A stretch of 64,000 nucleotides of DNA from Luteimonas yindakuii (GTDB lineage Bacteria; Pseudomonadota; Gammaproteobacteria; Xanthomonadales; Xanthomonadaceae), in NCBI RefSeq assembly GCF_004803715.2, contig NZ_CP039383.2, positions 1,364,001-1,428,000 of the forward strand, in the 5' to 3' direction. This document shows positions 8,397 through 17,332 of this stretch, in pieces (the first letter of the stretch is position 1; each line of letters opens with the position of its first letter). The position numbers were made by a program, and so were the translations under genes. The notes beneath the pieces were generated by a model. It saw nothing but the letters and a program-made list of their open reading frames with translations. It had not been told where the DNA came from and did not search any database.

Positions 8397-9077
8397 ATGG
8401 ATGAATCAACGATCTATGTGGATCAGCTTCGCCGTCTGGTGATGGAAGGCCACTTACGGGGTGCGCTCGAGCTTCTCAATATCCAGTCCGGGTACCGCTT
8501 CACCGCCATCTACCGGCTCGGCGCGACGCACGCCGAGAACTTCATGCTGGTGGACCGTGACCGCGAGCCGGCGACTCCGTTCACCGCTGACATCCCGCTC
8601 GACGAGACGTACTGCCACAAGGTCGAATCCCTCGCCGCGCTGGTGATCGAGGATGCGTCATCCGATGCCCGGCTCACCACCCACAAGTACCGGGACATCG
8701 TCCGGGCCTATTGCAGCGTGTCCCTGCTGGAAGCCGACGGCTCGAAGTTCGGCACGCTGTGCCAGTTCGATACCGCGCCAAGGGTGACGTCCGAGGCGAC
8801 GCTGCGCCTGATGCGGGAAATGGGACGCATGCTGCGTTCGGATGTCATCTCCACGCCTTACCGCCGTGCCGATATCGACGAGCGCGTCGATCGCCTGTCG
8901 GACATGCGCGGAATGATCTCCGAAGCGTCGCTCGATGGGGACGACGCCCTTTCGACATTCGACATCTATGCCGGCCCGCTCATTGCAGAAGCCGGGCAGC
9001 GGCTTCCTCCGTGCGATGCGCTGGAGGTCTCCGCACGGATCAGCGACATCCGCAACGCGCTGCTCGACGGGCGGTAA
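8397..9077 (+). CDS. GAF-domain protein
   Basis: A 226-residue soluble protein. Residues about 12-150 match the GAF fold as seen in single-GAF sensory proteins (FTAIYRL, DIPLDETYC, LVIEDASSD, YCSVSLL). No output domain is fused, so it may sense a small ligand or light-independent signal for a partner elsewhere. The gene is divergent from the PAAR effector with a 117-nt gap that must hold both promoters. Confidence 0.75.
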   Translation: MDESTIYVDQLRRLVMEGHLRGALELLNIQSGYRFTAIYRLGATHAENFMLVDRDREPATPFTADIPLDETYCHKVESLAALVIEDASSDARLTTHKYRDIVRAYCSVSLLEADGSKFGTLCQFDTAPRVTSEATLRLMREMGRMLRSDVISTPYRRADIDERVDRLSDMRGMISEASLDGDDALSTFDIYAGPLIAEAGQRLPPCDALEVSARISDIRNALLDGR

Positions 9078-9192
9078 AGCGACCTGCGGCGTCGCCCGGT
9101 GCTGCTGCCGCTTCGGGATGACGGGAGCCGCTTCATTCGATCTTTGCGGACCGGCCCACAGGATGGGGTCTCCCTTCTCCGGAGCCTCATCC

Positions 9193-9639
9193 ATGGGCCT
9201 GTTCTCGAAAATCGCCGACCGCATCTTCAACCGCAGGAAGGCGTCCGCACCTGCCGCGGCGCCCGCCGCAGGCACGCCGGCGCCGGTCATCTTCACCGGT
9301 AGCAAGGACGACCCCAGGGTCTCGCCGCCCGCGCGCAATCCCGTGCCGGCCGCCACGCCCGCACCCGCGCAGCCGGTGGAGCCGGTGGACGTGGAGGCCG
9401 TGCTCACCGGTATCGCCGAAGAAAAGGGCGGCAGGAGCGACTGGCGCAATTCCATCGTCGACCTGCTGAAGCTGCTGGACCTCGATTCCAGCCTGGACGC
9501 GCGCAAGGAACTCGCCACCGAACTCGGCGTCGATGCCGGCGCGCACGGCAGCGCCGAGCAGAACATCGCGCTGCACCGCGCGGTGATGCGCAAGCTGGCC
9601 GAGAACGGCGGCAAGGTGCCGGACGAGTTGAAGGACTGA
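9193..9639 (+). CDS. DUF3597 family protein
   Basis: A 148-residue cytoplasmic protein with an amphipathic N-terminus (MGLFSKIADRIF), an Ala/Pro-rich linker at about 18-60, and a helical C-terminal domain (DWRNSIVDLLKLLDLDSSL, then RKELATELG). This matches the DUF3597 family, whose function is unknown and which is often located beside stress genes. ATG 9193 was chosen because the family starts with this MGLFS-type sequence; the frame is open further upstream but reads over the end of the GAF gene. Confidence 0.78.
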   Translation: MGLFSKIADRIFNRRKASAPAAAPAAGTPAPVIFTGSKDDPRVSPPARNPVPAATPAPAQPVEPVDVEAVLTGIAEEKGGRSDWRNSIVDLLKLLDLDSSLDARKELATELGVDAGAHGSAEQNIALHRAVMRKLAENGGKVPDELKD

Positions 9640-9664
9640 GCGGTACGGCGGTCGCGGTGTCGCT

Positions 9665-11167
9665 TTAGCCGCCGCGATCCGCCTTGGCATCCCCGGTCTG
9701 CTTCGGGATGAAGACCGCGATCGCGACCAGCGCCGCGATCGCCATCAGCGCGGTGAACGCCAGCGCGACCATGCCGGCCTCGCGCACCGCCAGGTTGTCC
9801 TGGCGCCCGGAGAACTCGATCACCGCACCGACGGCCTGCACGCCGCCATCCGACAGTGCGGTGAAGAGGGCGGCGGCGATGGCGACGCCGAACGCGGCGC
9901 CAAGCGCGGACGCCATCTTGTAGATGCCCGAACCGGCACCGGCCTGGTCGCCCGGCAGGTTGGACAGCGCAGCGTCGGTGGAGGGCGTGGCGTAGAGCGC
10001 CAGCCCGAGCCCGAACAGCGAATAGGCGACCGCCGCCACGATCACGTACTGCGCCTGCAGCAGGTGGGTGGCCATCAGCAGCACGATCGCGGCCAGCACG
10101 ATCTGCGAGCCCCACAGCATCGGCCTGCGCGGGCCGAAGCGCTGCAGCAGTTTTTCGCCCACGCGGATGAAGGCGATGATGAAGACCGCATAGCCGAGGG
10201 TGAGGTAGCCGGCGGTCGCCGCCGCCAGCCCACCCGCGCCCTGCAGCACCCACAGCGAGACCGCCAGCGCGCCCGCGGTGCCGTTGATCAGGAAGTTGGA
10301 GAGCGTGGCGCCGGTGAACACCGGATTCTTGAGCAGGGTGAAATCCACCAGCGGGTGGGGCGCCTTGAGCTCGGCATTGGCGAACACGCCGAAGGCCACC
10401 AGCGCGACGGCGAGCAGGGCCCAGGTGAGCAGGTTCCCCCAGCCGAGGCTCGAGCCCTGGGTGACCACCACCAGCAGCGCGGCCAGGCCGACCGCCAGCG
10501 AGACGATGCCCGCCCAGTCGGTGCGGCCGCTGCGCCCGGCCAGCGGTGCGGACTCGGGGATCTGCCGCATCAGCAGGATCGAGGCCACCGACACCAGCGC
10601 GCCGAGGATGAAGATCGCGCGCCAGCCCAGCGCGGTGGACGCCATGAAGCCGCCGAACAGCGCGGCCAGCCCGGAGCCGCCCCAGGTGCCGATGGCCCAC
10701 ATCGACACCGCGCGCTGGCGGTCCCGGCCGTCCCAGTAGGTCTTCAGCAGGGCCAGGGTGGAGGGCATGATCGCCCCCGCCGCCAGGCCCTGCAGGATCC
10801 TGCCGAGGATGACCATCGGCGTGGCGGCCGCCCCGGTCGAGAACGCGATCAGCAGCGAGCCGGTGATGCCGAGCAGGTTGCCGGCCATGACGATGCGCAC
10901 GCGCCCCCAGCGGTCGCCGAGCCCGCCCAGCACCACGGTGAACATCCCGGAGAACAGCGCCGACAGCGAGATGGCGATGTTCATCACCGGCATCGGCATG
11001 CCGAGGTCGCGCGCCATCAGCGGTCCGATGTTCATCGCGGTCTGGGCGAACAGCCAGAACGTGACCACGGCGCACACGATGCCCAGCAGTGCCGAGTCGT
11101 TGCCGCGGAAGCTGCCGGCACCGGAGGCGGGGTGCGCAACGGCCGTGATCGCGATCGGCATCGGCAC
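9665..11167 (-). CDS. MFS transporter, DHA2-like drug or solute exporter (copy 2)
   Basis: A 500-residue inner-membrane protein with about 14 hydrophobic helices and the MFS motif A-like loop GGLGDRWGRVR after helix 2, plus GRILQGLAAGAIMP near helix 4. The family exports drugs or metabolites by proton antiport; the substrate is unknown. GTG 11167 lies 3 nt after the upstream stop and behind AGAAGG; ATG 11161 is an alternative. It is a close paralogue of the gene at 11171-12637 and third in the amidohydrolase operon. Confidence 0.85.
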   Translation of the reverse strand: MPMPIAITAVAHPASGAGSFRGNDSALLGIVCAVVTFWLFAQTAMNIGPLMARDLGMPMPVMNIAISLSALFSGMFTVVLGGLGDRWGRVRIVMAGNLLGITGSLLIAFSTGAAATPMVILGRILQGLAAGAIMPSTLALLKTYWDGRDRQRAVSMWAIGTWGGSGLAALFGGFMASTALGWRAIFILGALVSVASILLMRQIPESAPLAGRSGRTDWAGIVSLAVGLAALLVVVTQGSSLGWGNLLTWALLAVALVAFGVFANAELKAPHPLVDFTLLKNPVFTGATLSNFLINGTAGALAVSLWVLQGAGGLAAATAGYLTLGYAVFIIAFIRVGEKLLQRFGPRRPMLWGSQIVLAAIVLLMATHLLQAQYVIVAAVAYSLFGLGLALYATPSTDAALSNLPGDQAGAGSGIYKMASALGAAFGVAIAAALFTALSDGGVQAVGAVIEFSGRQDNLAVREAGMVALAFTALMAIAALVAIAVFIPKQTGDAKADRGG

Positions 11168-11170
11168 GCG

Positions 11171-12637
11171 TCAGGCCTTCTTCTGCCTGGGGATGAAGAT
11201 GGTGATCGAGACCAGCGCGGCGATCGCCATCAGCGCGTTGAAGGCCAGCCCGACCATGCCGGCCTCACGAACCGCCAAGTTGTCCTGGCGGCCGGTGAAC
11301 TCGATCACCGCGCCCACCACCTCCAGCCCGCCCTCCGACAGCGCCGTGAAGATGGCGGCGGAGGCGGCCACGCCGAAGGCGGCGCCCAGCGACGAGGCCA
11401 TCTTGTAGATGCCCGAACCGGCACCGGCCTGGTCGCCGGGCAGGTTGGTCAGCGCGGCATCCGTCGAAGGCGTGGCGTAGAACGCCAGCCCCAGCCCGAA
11501 CAGCGAATAGGCCACCACGGCCAGCACCGTGTACTGCCATTGCAGCGTGTGGGTGGCCATCAGCAGCACGATCGAGGCCAGCACGATCAGCGTGCCCCAC
11601 AGCATCGGCTTGCGTGGGCCGAAGCGCTGCAGCAGTTTTTCGCCGACGCGGATGAAGGCGATGATGAAGATCGCGTAGCCCGCGGTGAGGTAGCCGGCGG
11701 TGGCCGCCGACATGCCCGCCGCGCCCTGCAGCACCCACAGCGAGACGGTCAGGGCACCGGCGGTGCCGTTGATCAGGAAGTTGGAGATCGTGGCGCCGGT
11801 GAATACCGTGTTGCGGAACAGGTTGAAGTCCACCAGCGGATGCGATGCGTGGAGTTCGGCATTGACGAACACGCCGAAGGCCGCGATGAACACCGCGAAC
11901 AGGCCCCAGGTGACCAGGCTGGTCCAGCCGATGCTCGATCCCTGGGTGACCACGATCAGCAGCGCGGCCAGCGCCACCGCCAGCGACACGATGCCCGCCC
12001 AGTCGGTCTTTCCCGGGCGCCCGGCCAGCGGCGCGGATTCCGGGATCTGCCGCATCAGCAGGATCGAGGCCACCGACACCAGCGCGCAGATGACGAAGAT
12101 CGAGCGCCAGCCGAGGAAGGTGGAGGCCATGAAGCCGCCGAAGATCGCGGTCAGGCCGGAACCACCCCAGGAGCCGATCGACCACATCGACACCGCACGC
12201 TGGCGGTCCGGGCCGTCCCAGTAGACCTTCAGCAGCGCCATCGTCGACGGCATGATCGCGCCGGCCGCCAGCCCCTGCAGGATGCGCCCGACGAGGATCA
12301 TCGGCGTGGACAGCGCGCCTTCGATCGCGAACGCGATCAGCAGCGAGCCCACGATGTTGAGCACGTTGCCGAGGAATACCACCCGCACCCGGCCAAAGCG
12401 GTCGCCGAGGCCGCCCAGCACGACGATGAACATTCCCGAGAACAGCGCCGACAGCGAGATGGCGATGTTCATCACCGGCATCGGCATGCCGACGTCGTCG
12501 GCCATCAGCGGCCCGATGTTCATCGTGGTCTGCGCGAACAGCCAGAAGGTGACCACCGCCAGCACGATGCCGAGCAGGGCGGAGTCGTTGCCCTTGAAGC
12601 CGCTGGCGGCGGGTGCCGCATGGGTGGTGGTGTTCAT
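11171..12637 (-). CDS. MFS transporter, DHA2-like drug or solute exporter (copy 1)
   Basis: A 488-residue inner-membrane protein with about 14 helices, motif A-like GGLGDRFGRVR and the same GRILQGLAAGAIMP segment as its downstream paralogue. The two agree along most of their length, including the GDQAGAGSGIYKMAS stretch, and so arose by tandem duplication. Its ATG overlaps the stop of the amidohydrolase gene (ATGA), which suggests translational coupling and a shared substrate: the hydrolase may release or detoxify a conjugate that the pumps handle. Confidence 0.87.
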   Translation of the reverse strand: MNTTTHAAPAASGFKGNDSALLGIVLAVVTFWLFAQTTMNIGPLMADDVGMPMPVMNIAISLSALFSGMFIVVLGGLGDRFGRVRVVFLGNVLNIVGSLLIAFAIEGALSTPMILVGRILQGLAAGAIMPSTMALLKVYWDGPDRQRAVSMWSIGSWGGSGLTAIFGGFMASTFLGWRSIFVICALVSVASILLMRQIPESAPLAGRPGKTDWAGIVSLAVALAALLIVVTQGSSIGWTSLVTWGLFAVFIAAFGVFVNAELHASHPLVDFNLFRNTVFTGATISNFLINGTAGALTVSLWVLQGAAGMSAATAGYLTAGYAIFIIAFIRVGEKLLQRFGPRKPMLWGTLIVLASIVLLMATHTLQWQYTVLAVVAYSLFGLGLAFYATPSTDAALTNLPGDQAGAGSGIYKMASSLGAAFGVAASAAIFTALSEGGLEVVGAVIEFTGRQDNLAVREAGMVGLAFNALMAIAALVSITIFIPRQKKA

Positions 12638-13863
12638 GGGGTGGCTCCCATGAGCCAGGGCGATGCGGCGACCACGATTGCCTCGACGCCGCGGTCGAGG
12701 GTGGGCTGGAGGTCGGGGGCGAAGAACGGCGAGTGGTTGCCCGGCGCGTTCTTCCAGTCGGCGAACCCGCCCAGGCCCCAGTAGGTGTACGGGCTGCCGA
12801 AGGCGTCGGGGATGATCGAGAAATCCTCCGACGCCGGAACCGGCGCCATCGGCACCGAGTCCTCGCCGAAGTACGCATCGAACGCGGCGCGCACCCGTGC
12901 GGTCGGCTCGTCGTGGTTGGAGGTCAGCGGGTACTGGTCGTAGTAGCGGAACTCCGGCGGCTTCGGCGAGCGCGCCGCCTCGCATTCGGCGCGCACGATG
13001 CGCTCGATCGCCTCGTGCAGGTGCTTCTCGACGTCGCGGTCGAACGCCCGCGTGTTGAGCTGCAGCACCGCGGAGTCCGGGATGATGTTGGACTTGCTGC
13101 CGGCGTGGAAGCTGCCGACGGTGACCACCGCGGTTTCCTTCGGCGCGACCTCGCGCGCGACGATGGTCTGCAGGCGGGTCACGATCGCCGCCCCGAGCAC
13201 GATCGGGTCCACGCCGAGGTTGGGCATCGAGCCGTGCGAGCCCTTGCCGTGCAGGGTGATCTCGATCGATGCCGCGGCCGAGAACAGCGGGCCGCTGCGG
13301 ATGCCGACCGCGCCGCCGGGCAGCGAGCCCAGCACATGCTGGCCGAGGTAGACATCGGGCTTGGGCAGCAGGTCGACGATGCCGGCATCGACCATCGCGC
13401 GTGCGCCGGCGGCGTTCTCCTCGCCGGGCTGGAACACGGCGAGGAAGGTGCCCGCCCAGTGCTCGCGATGGGCGTGCAGCGCCTGCGCCGCGCCCAGCAG
13501 GCAGACGATGTGGACGTCGTGGCCGCAGGTGTGCGCGACCGGCGTCTCACGGCCGGTGGCCTCGTCGAGCTGGGTCACGCCCTCGGCGGCGTAGTCCTTG
13601 CCGGAGCGTTCGGCCATCGGCAGGGCATCGGTGTCGCCGCGCATCGCCACCACCGGGCCGTCGCCGTTCTCGATGACGCCGACCACGCCGGTGGCGCCGA
13701 CGCGCACCACGTCGATGCCGGCGTCCCGCAGTTCGGCTTCGATCCGTTCGGCGGTGCGGTGTTCCTGCAGGGACAGTTCCGGGTGCCGGTGGAAATGCTT
13801 GTACAGCGCCTCGCGGGCCTCGCGGCCGGCCTCGAGGTCGGACAGGACGGTCTTGATCGGCAT
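12634..13863 (-). CDS. M20 family amidohydrolase (N-acyl amino acid / conjugate hydrolase)
   Basis: A 409-residue metal-dependent hydrolase of the M20D group (hippurate, IAA-amino-acid and N-acyl-amino-acid hydrolases), which cleaves an amide to free an amino acid. Metal ligands are visible: C113 and H115 in HTCGHDVH, the E148-E149 pair in PGEEN, and H176 in GQHV. The dimerisation lid lies in the middle (GKGSHGSMPNLGVDP). No export signal is clear, although family members can be periplasmic. First gene of an operon with two MFS transporters. Confidence 0.88.
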   Translation of the reverse strand: MPIKTVLSDLEAGREAREALYKHFHRHPELSLQEHRTAERIEAELRDAGIDVVRVGATGVVGVIENGDGPVVAMRGDTDALPMAERSGKDYAAEGVTQLDEATGRETPVAHTCGHDVHIVCLLGAAQALHAHREHWAGTFLAVFQPGEENAAGARAMVDAGIVDLLPKPDVYLGQHVLGSLPGGAVGIRSGPLFSAAASIEITLHGKGSHGSMPNLGVDPIVLGAAIVTRLQTIVAREVAPKETAVVTVGSFHAGSKSNIIPDSAVLQLNTRAFDRDVEKHLHEAIERIVRAECEAARSPKPPEFRYYDQYPLTSNHDEPTARVRAAFDAYFGEDSVPMAPVPASEDFSIIPDAFGSPYTYWGLGGFADWKNAPGNHSPFFAPDLQPTLDRGVEAIVVAASPWLMGATP

Positions 13864-14028
13864 CGGCAGGGCTCCGGTGGCATGAACGCACTGGATACGC
13901 CCGTGGCCGGGCGCGAGGCGTGCAGGGTGTCACGGAACGCGTGTGCGTGTGTTGAGGGTCGGCCGCCGCCCGCCGCGGCACGCGTTGCTTCTGCAACCAC
14001 CCGTACCCGCCCGCCGGGGAGATCGCCC

Positions 14029-15342
14029 ATGCACCTGACGCGACGCAGCTTCCTCGCGGCCCCGGCCGTGCTCTCGACCGCGCTGTTGCCGCCCAGCCTG
14101 CTGGCGGCGGTGGAGGCGGAAACCCCTGCCGTACCCGACCTCTCCAGCTGGGATGCCGTGCGCGCCCAGTTCGCGCTCGACCCGGCCCATGCGCACTTCG
14201 CCAGCTTCTTCATCGCCAGCCACCCGGCGCCGGTGCAGGCGGCGATCGACGGCTACCGCCGCGCGATGGACCGCAATCCGTTCCACGTGGTCGAGCACGG
14301 CATGTTCTCGGAAGGCGCGGACAACGTGCACATGCAGGTGCAGGCGGAGATCGCCGATTACCTGGGCGCGCGGCCGCAGGACGTCTGCCTGACCGGCAAC
14401 ACCACCACCGGGCTTGCGCTGGTGTACCAGGGCCTGCCGCTCGCCGCCGGCGACGAGGTGTTGTGCACCACCCACGACCACTACTCGCACCATGAGTCGA
14501 TCCGCCTGGCCACCGAACGTGCTGGTGCCAGCATGCGCAAGGTCGTGCTGTTCGAGGACGCGGCCTCGGCCAGCACCGGCTCGATCATCGACGCGCTGCT
14601 CAAGGGCATCGGGCCGCGGACGCGGGTGGTGGGGCTGACCTGGGTGCATTCCAGCAGCGGCATCCGCCTGCCGATCCGCGAGATCGCCGCGGCCCTGCGC
14701 GCGCGCGCCGGCGCGCCGCTGCTGCTGGTGGTGGACGGCGTGCACGGCCTCGGCTCCACCGACGAGACCGTGGCGACGATAGGCTGCGACTACTTCTGCG
14801 CCGGCACCCACAAGTGGATGTTCGCGCCGCGCGGGACCGGCATGGTCTGGGCGAACGCCGACAACTGGGCACGCCTGCGGCCGCTGATCCCGAGCTTCAC
14901 CGACGTCGACCAGTACGTCGCCTGGGAGCGCCAGGCCGAGCCCGCGTCGCCGACCACCGCCGACCGCATAAGCCCCGGCGGCTTCCACGCCTACGAGCAC
15001 CAGTGGGCGGCGGCCGCGGCGTTCCGCATGCACAAGCAGATGGGCCGCACGCGGGTGGCTGCGCGCATCCGCGAACTCAACGACCAGTGCAAGGCCGGGT
15101 TGGCCGCCAACCCGAAGGTGACATTGCATACGCCGATGTCCGGCGAGCTGTCGGCGGGACTGGTGTCGTTCGAGGTCGACGGGCTGTCGCCGGCGGAAGT
15201 GGTGAAGCAGCTGCTGGCGCGCAGGATCATCGCCAGCACCAGTCCCTACGCGATCACCTATGCGCGGTTGGCGCCGAGCCTGGTGAACACGCCTGAAGAA
15301 GTGGACCGCGCGGTGCGCGCGGTGCGGGAGATTTCGGGGTAG
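14029..15342 (+). CDS. Tat-exported class V aminotransferase-fold PLP enzyme (isopenicillin-N-epimerase-like)
   Basis: A 437-residue PLP enzyme. The N-terminus carries a twin-arginine signal (TRRSFLAAP, then a hydrophobic stretch to about residue 28), so the folded holoenzyme is exported. The body matches class V aminotransferases of the isopenicillin N epimerase/cysteine desulfurase fold: GNTTTGLALVYQG for phosphate binding, VDGVHGLG with the Asp that contacts the pyridine nitrogen, and GTHKWMFAPRGTG with the Schiff-base Lys at K262. The substrate is unknown. ATG 14029 follows GGGGAGA. The gene is divergent from the M20 operon. Confidence 0.85.
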   Translation: MHLTRRSFLAAPAVLSTALLPPSLLAAVEAETPAVPDLSSWDAVRAQFALDPAHAHFASFFIASHPAPVQAAIDGYRRAMDRNPFHVVEHGMFSEGADNVHMQVQAEIADYLGARPQDVCLTGNTTTGLALVYQGLPLAAGDEVLCTTHDHYSHHESIRLATERAGASMRKVVLFEDAASASTGSIIDALLKGIGPRTRVVGLTWVHSSSGIRLPIREIAAALRARAGAPLLLVVDGVHGLGSTDETVATIGCDYFCAGTHKWMFAPRGTGMVWANADNWARLRPLIPSFTDVDQYVAWERQAEPASPTTADRISPGGFHAYEHQWAAAAAFRMHKQMGRTRVAARIRELNDQCKAGLAANPKVTLHTPMSGELSAGLVSFEVDGLSPAEVVKQLLARRIIASTSPYAITYARLAPSLVNTPEEVDRAVRAVREISG

Positions 15343-15512
15343 GCCAGACGGGCCAGCGGTGTTCTCTAGCTGGACGGCCGCACGCTGATGGCCGGCCGGC
15401 GATGCGGCACGGGCACGGGCGTCGCCCCGGCGCCGCGGGATGGGGTGGTGCCGCGGCCGCACCGGTTGCGGGATCCCGTTGGACGGTCATCCCGACAAGG
15501 ACTCTCCCTGCC

Positions 15513-16331
15513 ATGGCGTCCCTGCGTTTTCGCTGCCTGCTCCTCGCCGTGCTGTGCCTGCTGCTGCCGGCGTCGGTGGCGGCAGCACCCCGGCTCGTAC
15601 GCGCCCACGACGTCGCCATCGCCTATACCGAAACCGGCAGCGGCCCGCCGCTGGTGCTCATCCACGGCTTCGGGGACTGCGGCAGCGCGTGGGAGCCGTT
15701 CACCGCCGAGCTCGGCAAGCACTACCGCGTGATCGCGATGGAGCTGCGCGGGCACGGCAGTTCGGCGGACTTCGAGGGGCCGTTCCTGTTCGAGGACTCG
15801 GCGCGCGACCTGCTGGCGCTGCTCGGGCACCTGGGCCTGGACCGGGTCAGGGCGATGGGCATCAGCGCCGGCGGCATGACCCTGCTGCATGCGGCCGTGC
15901 AGGCGCCCGGGCGGATCGAGGCCATGGCCGTCATCGGTGCGGCGCACTACTTCCCGGAACAGGCGCGCGAGATCATGCGCGGGACGCCGGGCAACCTCCC
16001 GCCGGAGGTGCGTGCGGGCTTCGAACGTTGCGCCACCCGGGGCGCGGCGCAGGTCGATGGGCTGCTGCAGCGTTTCCACGGCTTCAAGGACAACGACGAC
16101 GACATCCGCCTGTCGCCGCGGGAGCTGGGCACGATCCAGGCGCGCACGCTGATCGTGCACGGCGACCGCGACGTGTTCTTCCCGGTGGACATCCCGCTCG
16201 AGGTCTACGCCGCGATCCCGGATGCGCAGCTGTGGATCGTGCCCGGCGGCGACCATGTGCCGATCTACGGGCACAACCAGGAGGCCTTCATGGACACGGT
16301 GCTCCGGTTCCTCGCCGGCACGGCGCCGTGA
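15513..16331 (+). CDS. Exported alpha/beta hydrolase
   Basis: A 272-residue protein with a Sec signal peptide (residues 1-25, ending AAA). The catalytic triad is visible: nucleophile S118 in GISAGG, Asp in VHGDRD, and His in GGDHVP. The HGFGDCGSAW oxyanion-hole region follows the usual HG pattern. It is a periplasmic esterase or lipase-type enzyme of unknown substrate. Confidence 0.85.
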   Translation: MASLRFRCLLLAVLCLLLPASVAAAPRLVRAHDVAIAYTETGSGPPLVLIHGFGDCGSAWEPFTAELGKHYRVIAMELRGHGSSADFEGPFLFEDSARDLLALLGHLGLDRVRAMGISAGGMTLLHAAVQAPGRIEAMAVIGAAHYFPEQAREIMRGTPGNLPPEVRAGFERCATRGAAQVDGLLQRFHGFKDNDDDIRLSPRELGTIQARTLIVHGDRDVFFPVDIPLEVYAAIPDAQLWIVPGGDHVPIYGHNQEAFMDTVLRFLAGTAP

Positions 16332-16418
16332 CCGCAGCGGCTGTCCACGACGCCGTCGCGACCCGGGCTTCACGGATTCCCGGTGCAAATGGATCCTTCG
16401 ACGGCCCATGGAGTCCTC

Positions 16419-17174
16419 ATGAAAAGTGCGTTGGGCTTCATCGCCCGTGTCCTGGCGTGTGGCGGCCTTGTGCTGCTGGCGGCCTGCGCCACCCCCGGCG
16501 GTTACGGTGGATACGGCGGCCAGGGTGGCTATCCGCAGGACCGCGGCGGCTACGGGCAACCGGGCCCGGGGAATCGCGGCGCCTACGGCCGCGAGCTGCT
16601 GGGAACCGTGGACAGCCACGATCCCCGCACCGGCCGCATCCGTCTCGTTGTCGACGATCCGCGCAGCGGCCGCATGCAGGGCGCGGAGGTGCGTTACGAC
16701 GATCGCACGCGGCTGTACTACCAGGGCCGCGAACTTGCCGTGGGCGGCCTGGAGCGCGGTGACGTCGTGCGGATCGACGCCACCCAGTCCGGCCCGGACC
16801 TGTGGGCGCGCACCATCGAGGTGGTACGCGACGTGCGTGATGGTGGCTACGGCGGCGACGCATACGGCCGCGACGATGGCTACGGCCGCAACGACGGCTA
16901 TCGCAGCGATGGCTACGGCTACGGCAGCGAGCTGCATGGCTCGGTGGTGGGGGTCGATGTCCGGGCGGGCCTGATCCGCCTCGATGACGGCTACGGCACC
17001 GGCCGCGGTGGCGTGGAACTGGCCTATGACGGCCGCACCACGGTGGACTACCAGGGCCGCCGCTATCGCCCGGAAGACCTCGAGCGGGGCGACCGCGTGC
17101 GCGTGCAGGCGCGGCAGCTGCGCGGCAACCAGTGGCTGGCCGAGCGCATCATCGTCGAGCGGTCCGTGCGCTGA
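16419..17174 (+). CDS. Lipoprotein with two DUF5666-like domains split by Gly-Tyr repeats
   Basis: A 251-residue lipoprotein with signal LVLLAAC. Gly/Tyr-rich low-complexity stretches at residues about 28-55 and 148-182 (GGYGGYGG; DGYGRNDGY) separate two similar beta domains. The domains share GTVDSHDPRTGRIRL or VVGVDVRAGLIRL, then YDDRT or YDGRT, YYQGR or DYQGR, and LERGDVVR or LERGDRVR. The pattern resembles the DUF5666/OB-like fold. GGAG lies 7 nt before the ATG. Function is unknown; the outer membrane or periplasm is likely. A terminator follows directly. Confidence 0.75.
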   Translation: MKSALGFIARVLACGGLVLLAACATPGGYGGYGGQGGYPQDRGGYGQPGPGNRGAYGRELLGTVDSHDPRTGRIRLVVDDPRSGRMQGAEVRYDDRTRLYYQGRELAVGGLERGDVVRIDATQSGPDLWARTIEVVRDVRDGGYGGDAYGRDDGYGRNDGYRSDGYGYGSELHGSVVGVDVRAGLIRLDDGYGTGRGGVELAYDGRTTVDYQGRRYRPEDLERGDRVRVQARQLRGNQWLAERIIVERSVR

Positions 17175-17189
17175 TCGGCCCCACCTGCG

Positions 17190-17218
17190 AAAGGACGCGG
17201 GTCCTGCCCGTCCTTTTT
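17190..17218 (+). terminator. Rho-independent terminator after the Gly-Tyr lipoprotein
   Basis: AAGGACG pairs with CGTCCTT around an 11-nt loop, followed by a run of five T. It starts 16 nt after the stop codon. Confidence 0.8.
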
Positions 17219-17332
17219 CGTGTGCGCGCACGCAACGCCTCCAGCGTCGCTGTGCACTCAAGCCTCCGCCACCCCGGTCGATATCGTCCCGATGCCGCGC
17301 CCGCCGCGCGCCACGCCACGGATCTTCGTGCC

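Noticed and set aside
10064-12784. A 906-codon open frame on the plus strand, opposite the two MFS genes
   Set aside because: It is rich in Gln, His, Arg and Gly with no fold pattern and lies exactly antisense to clear transporters. It is a product of high GC at third positions.
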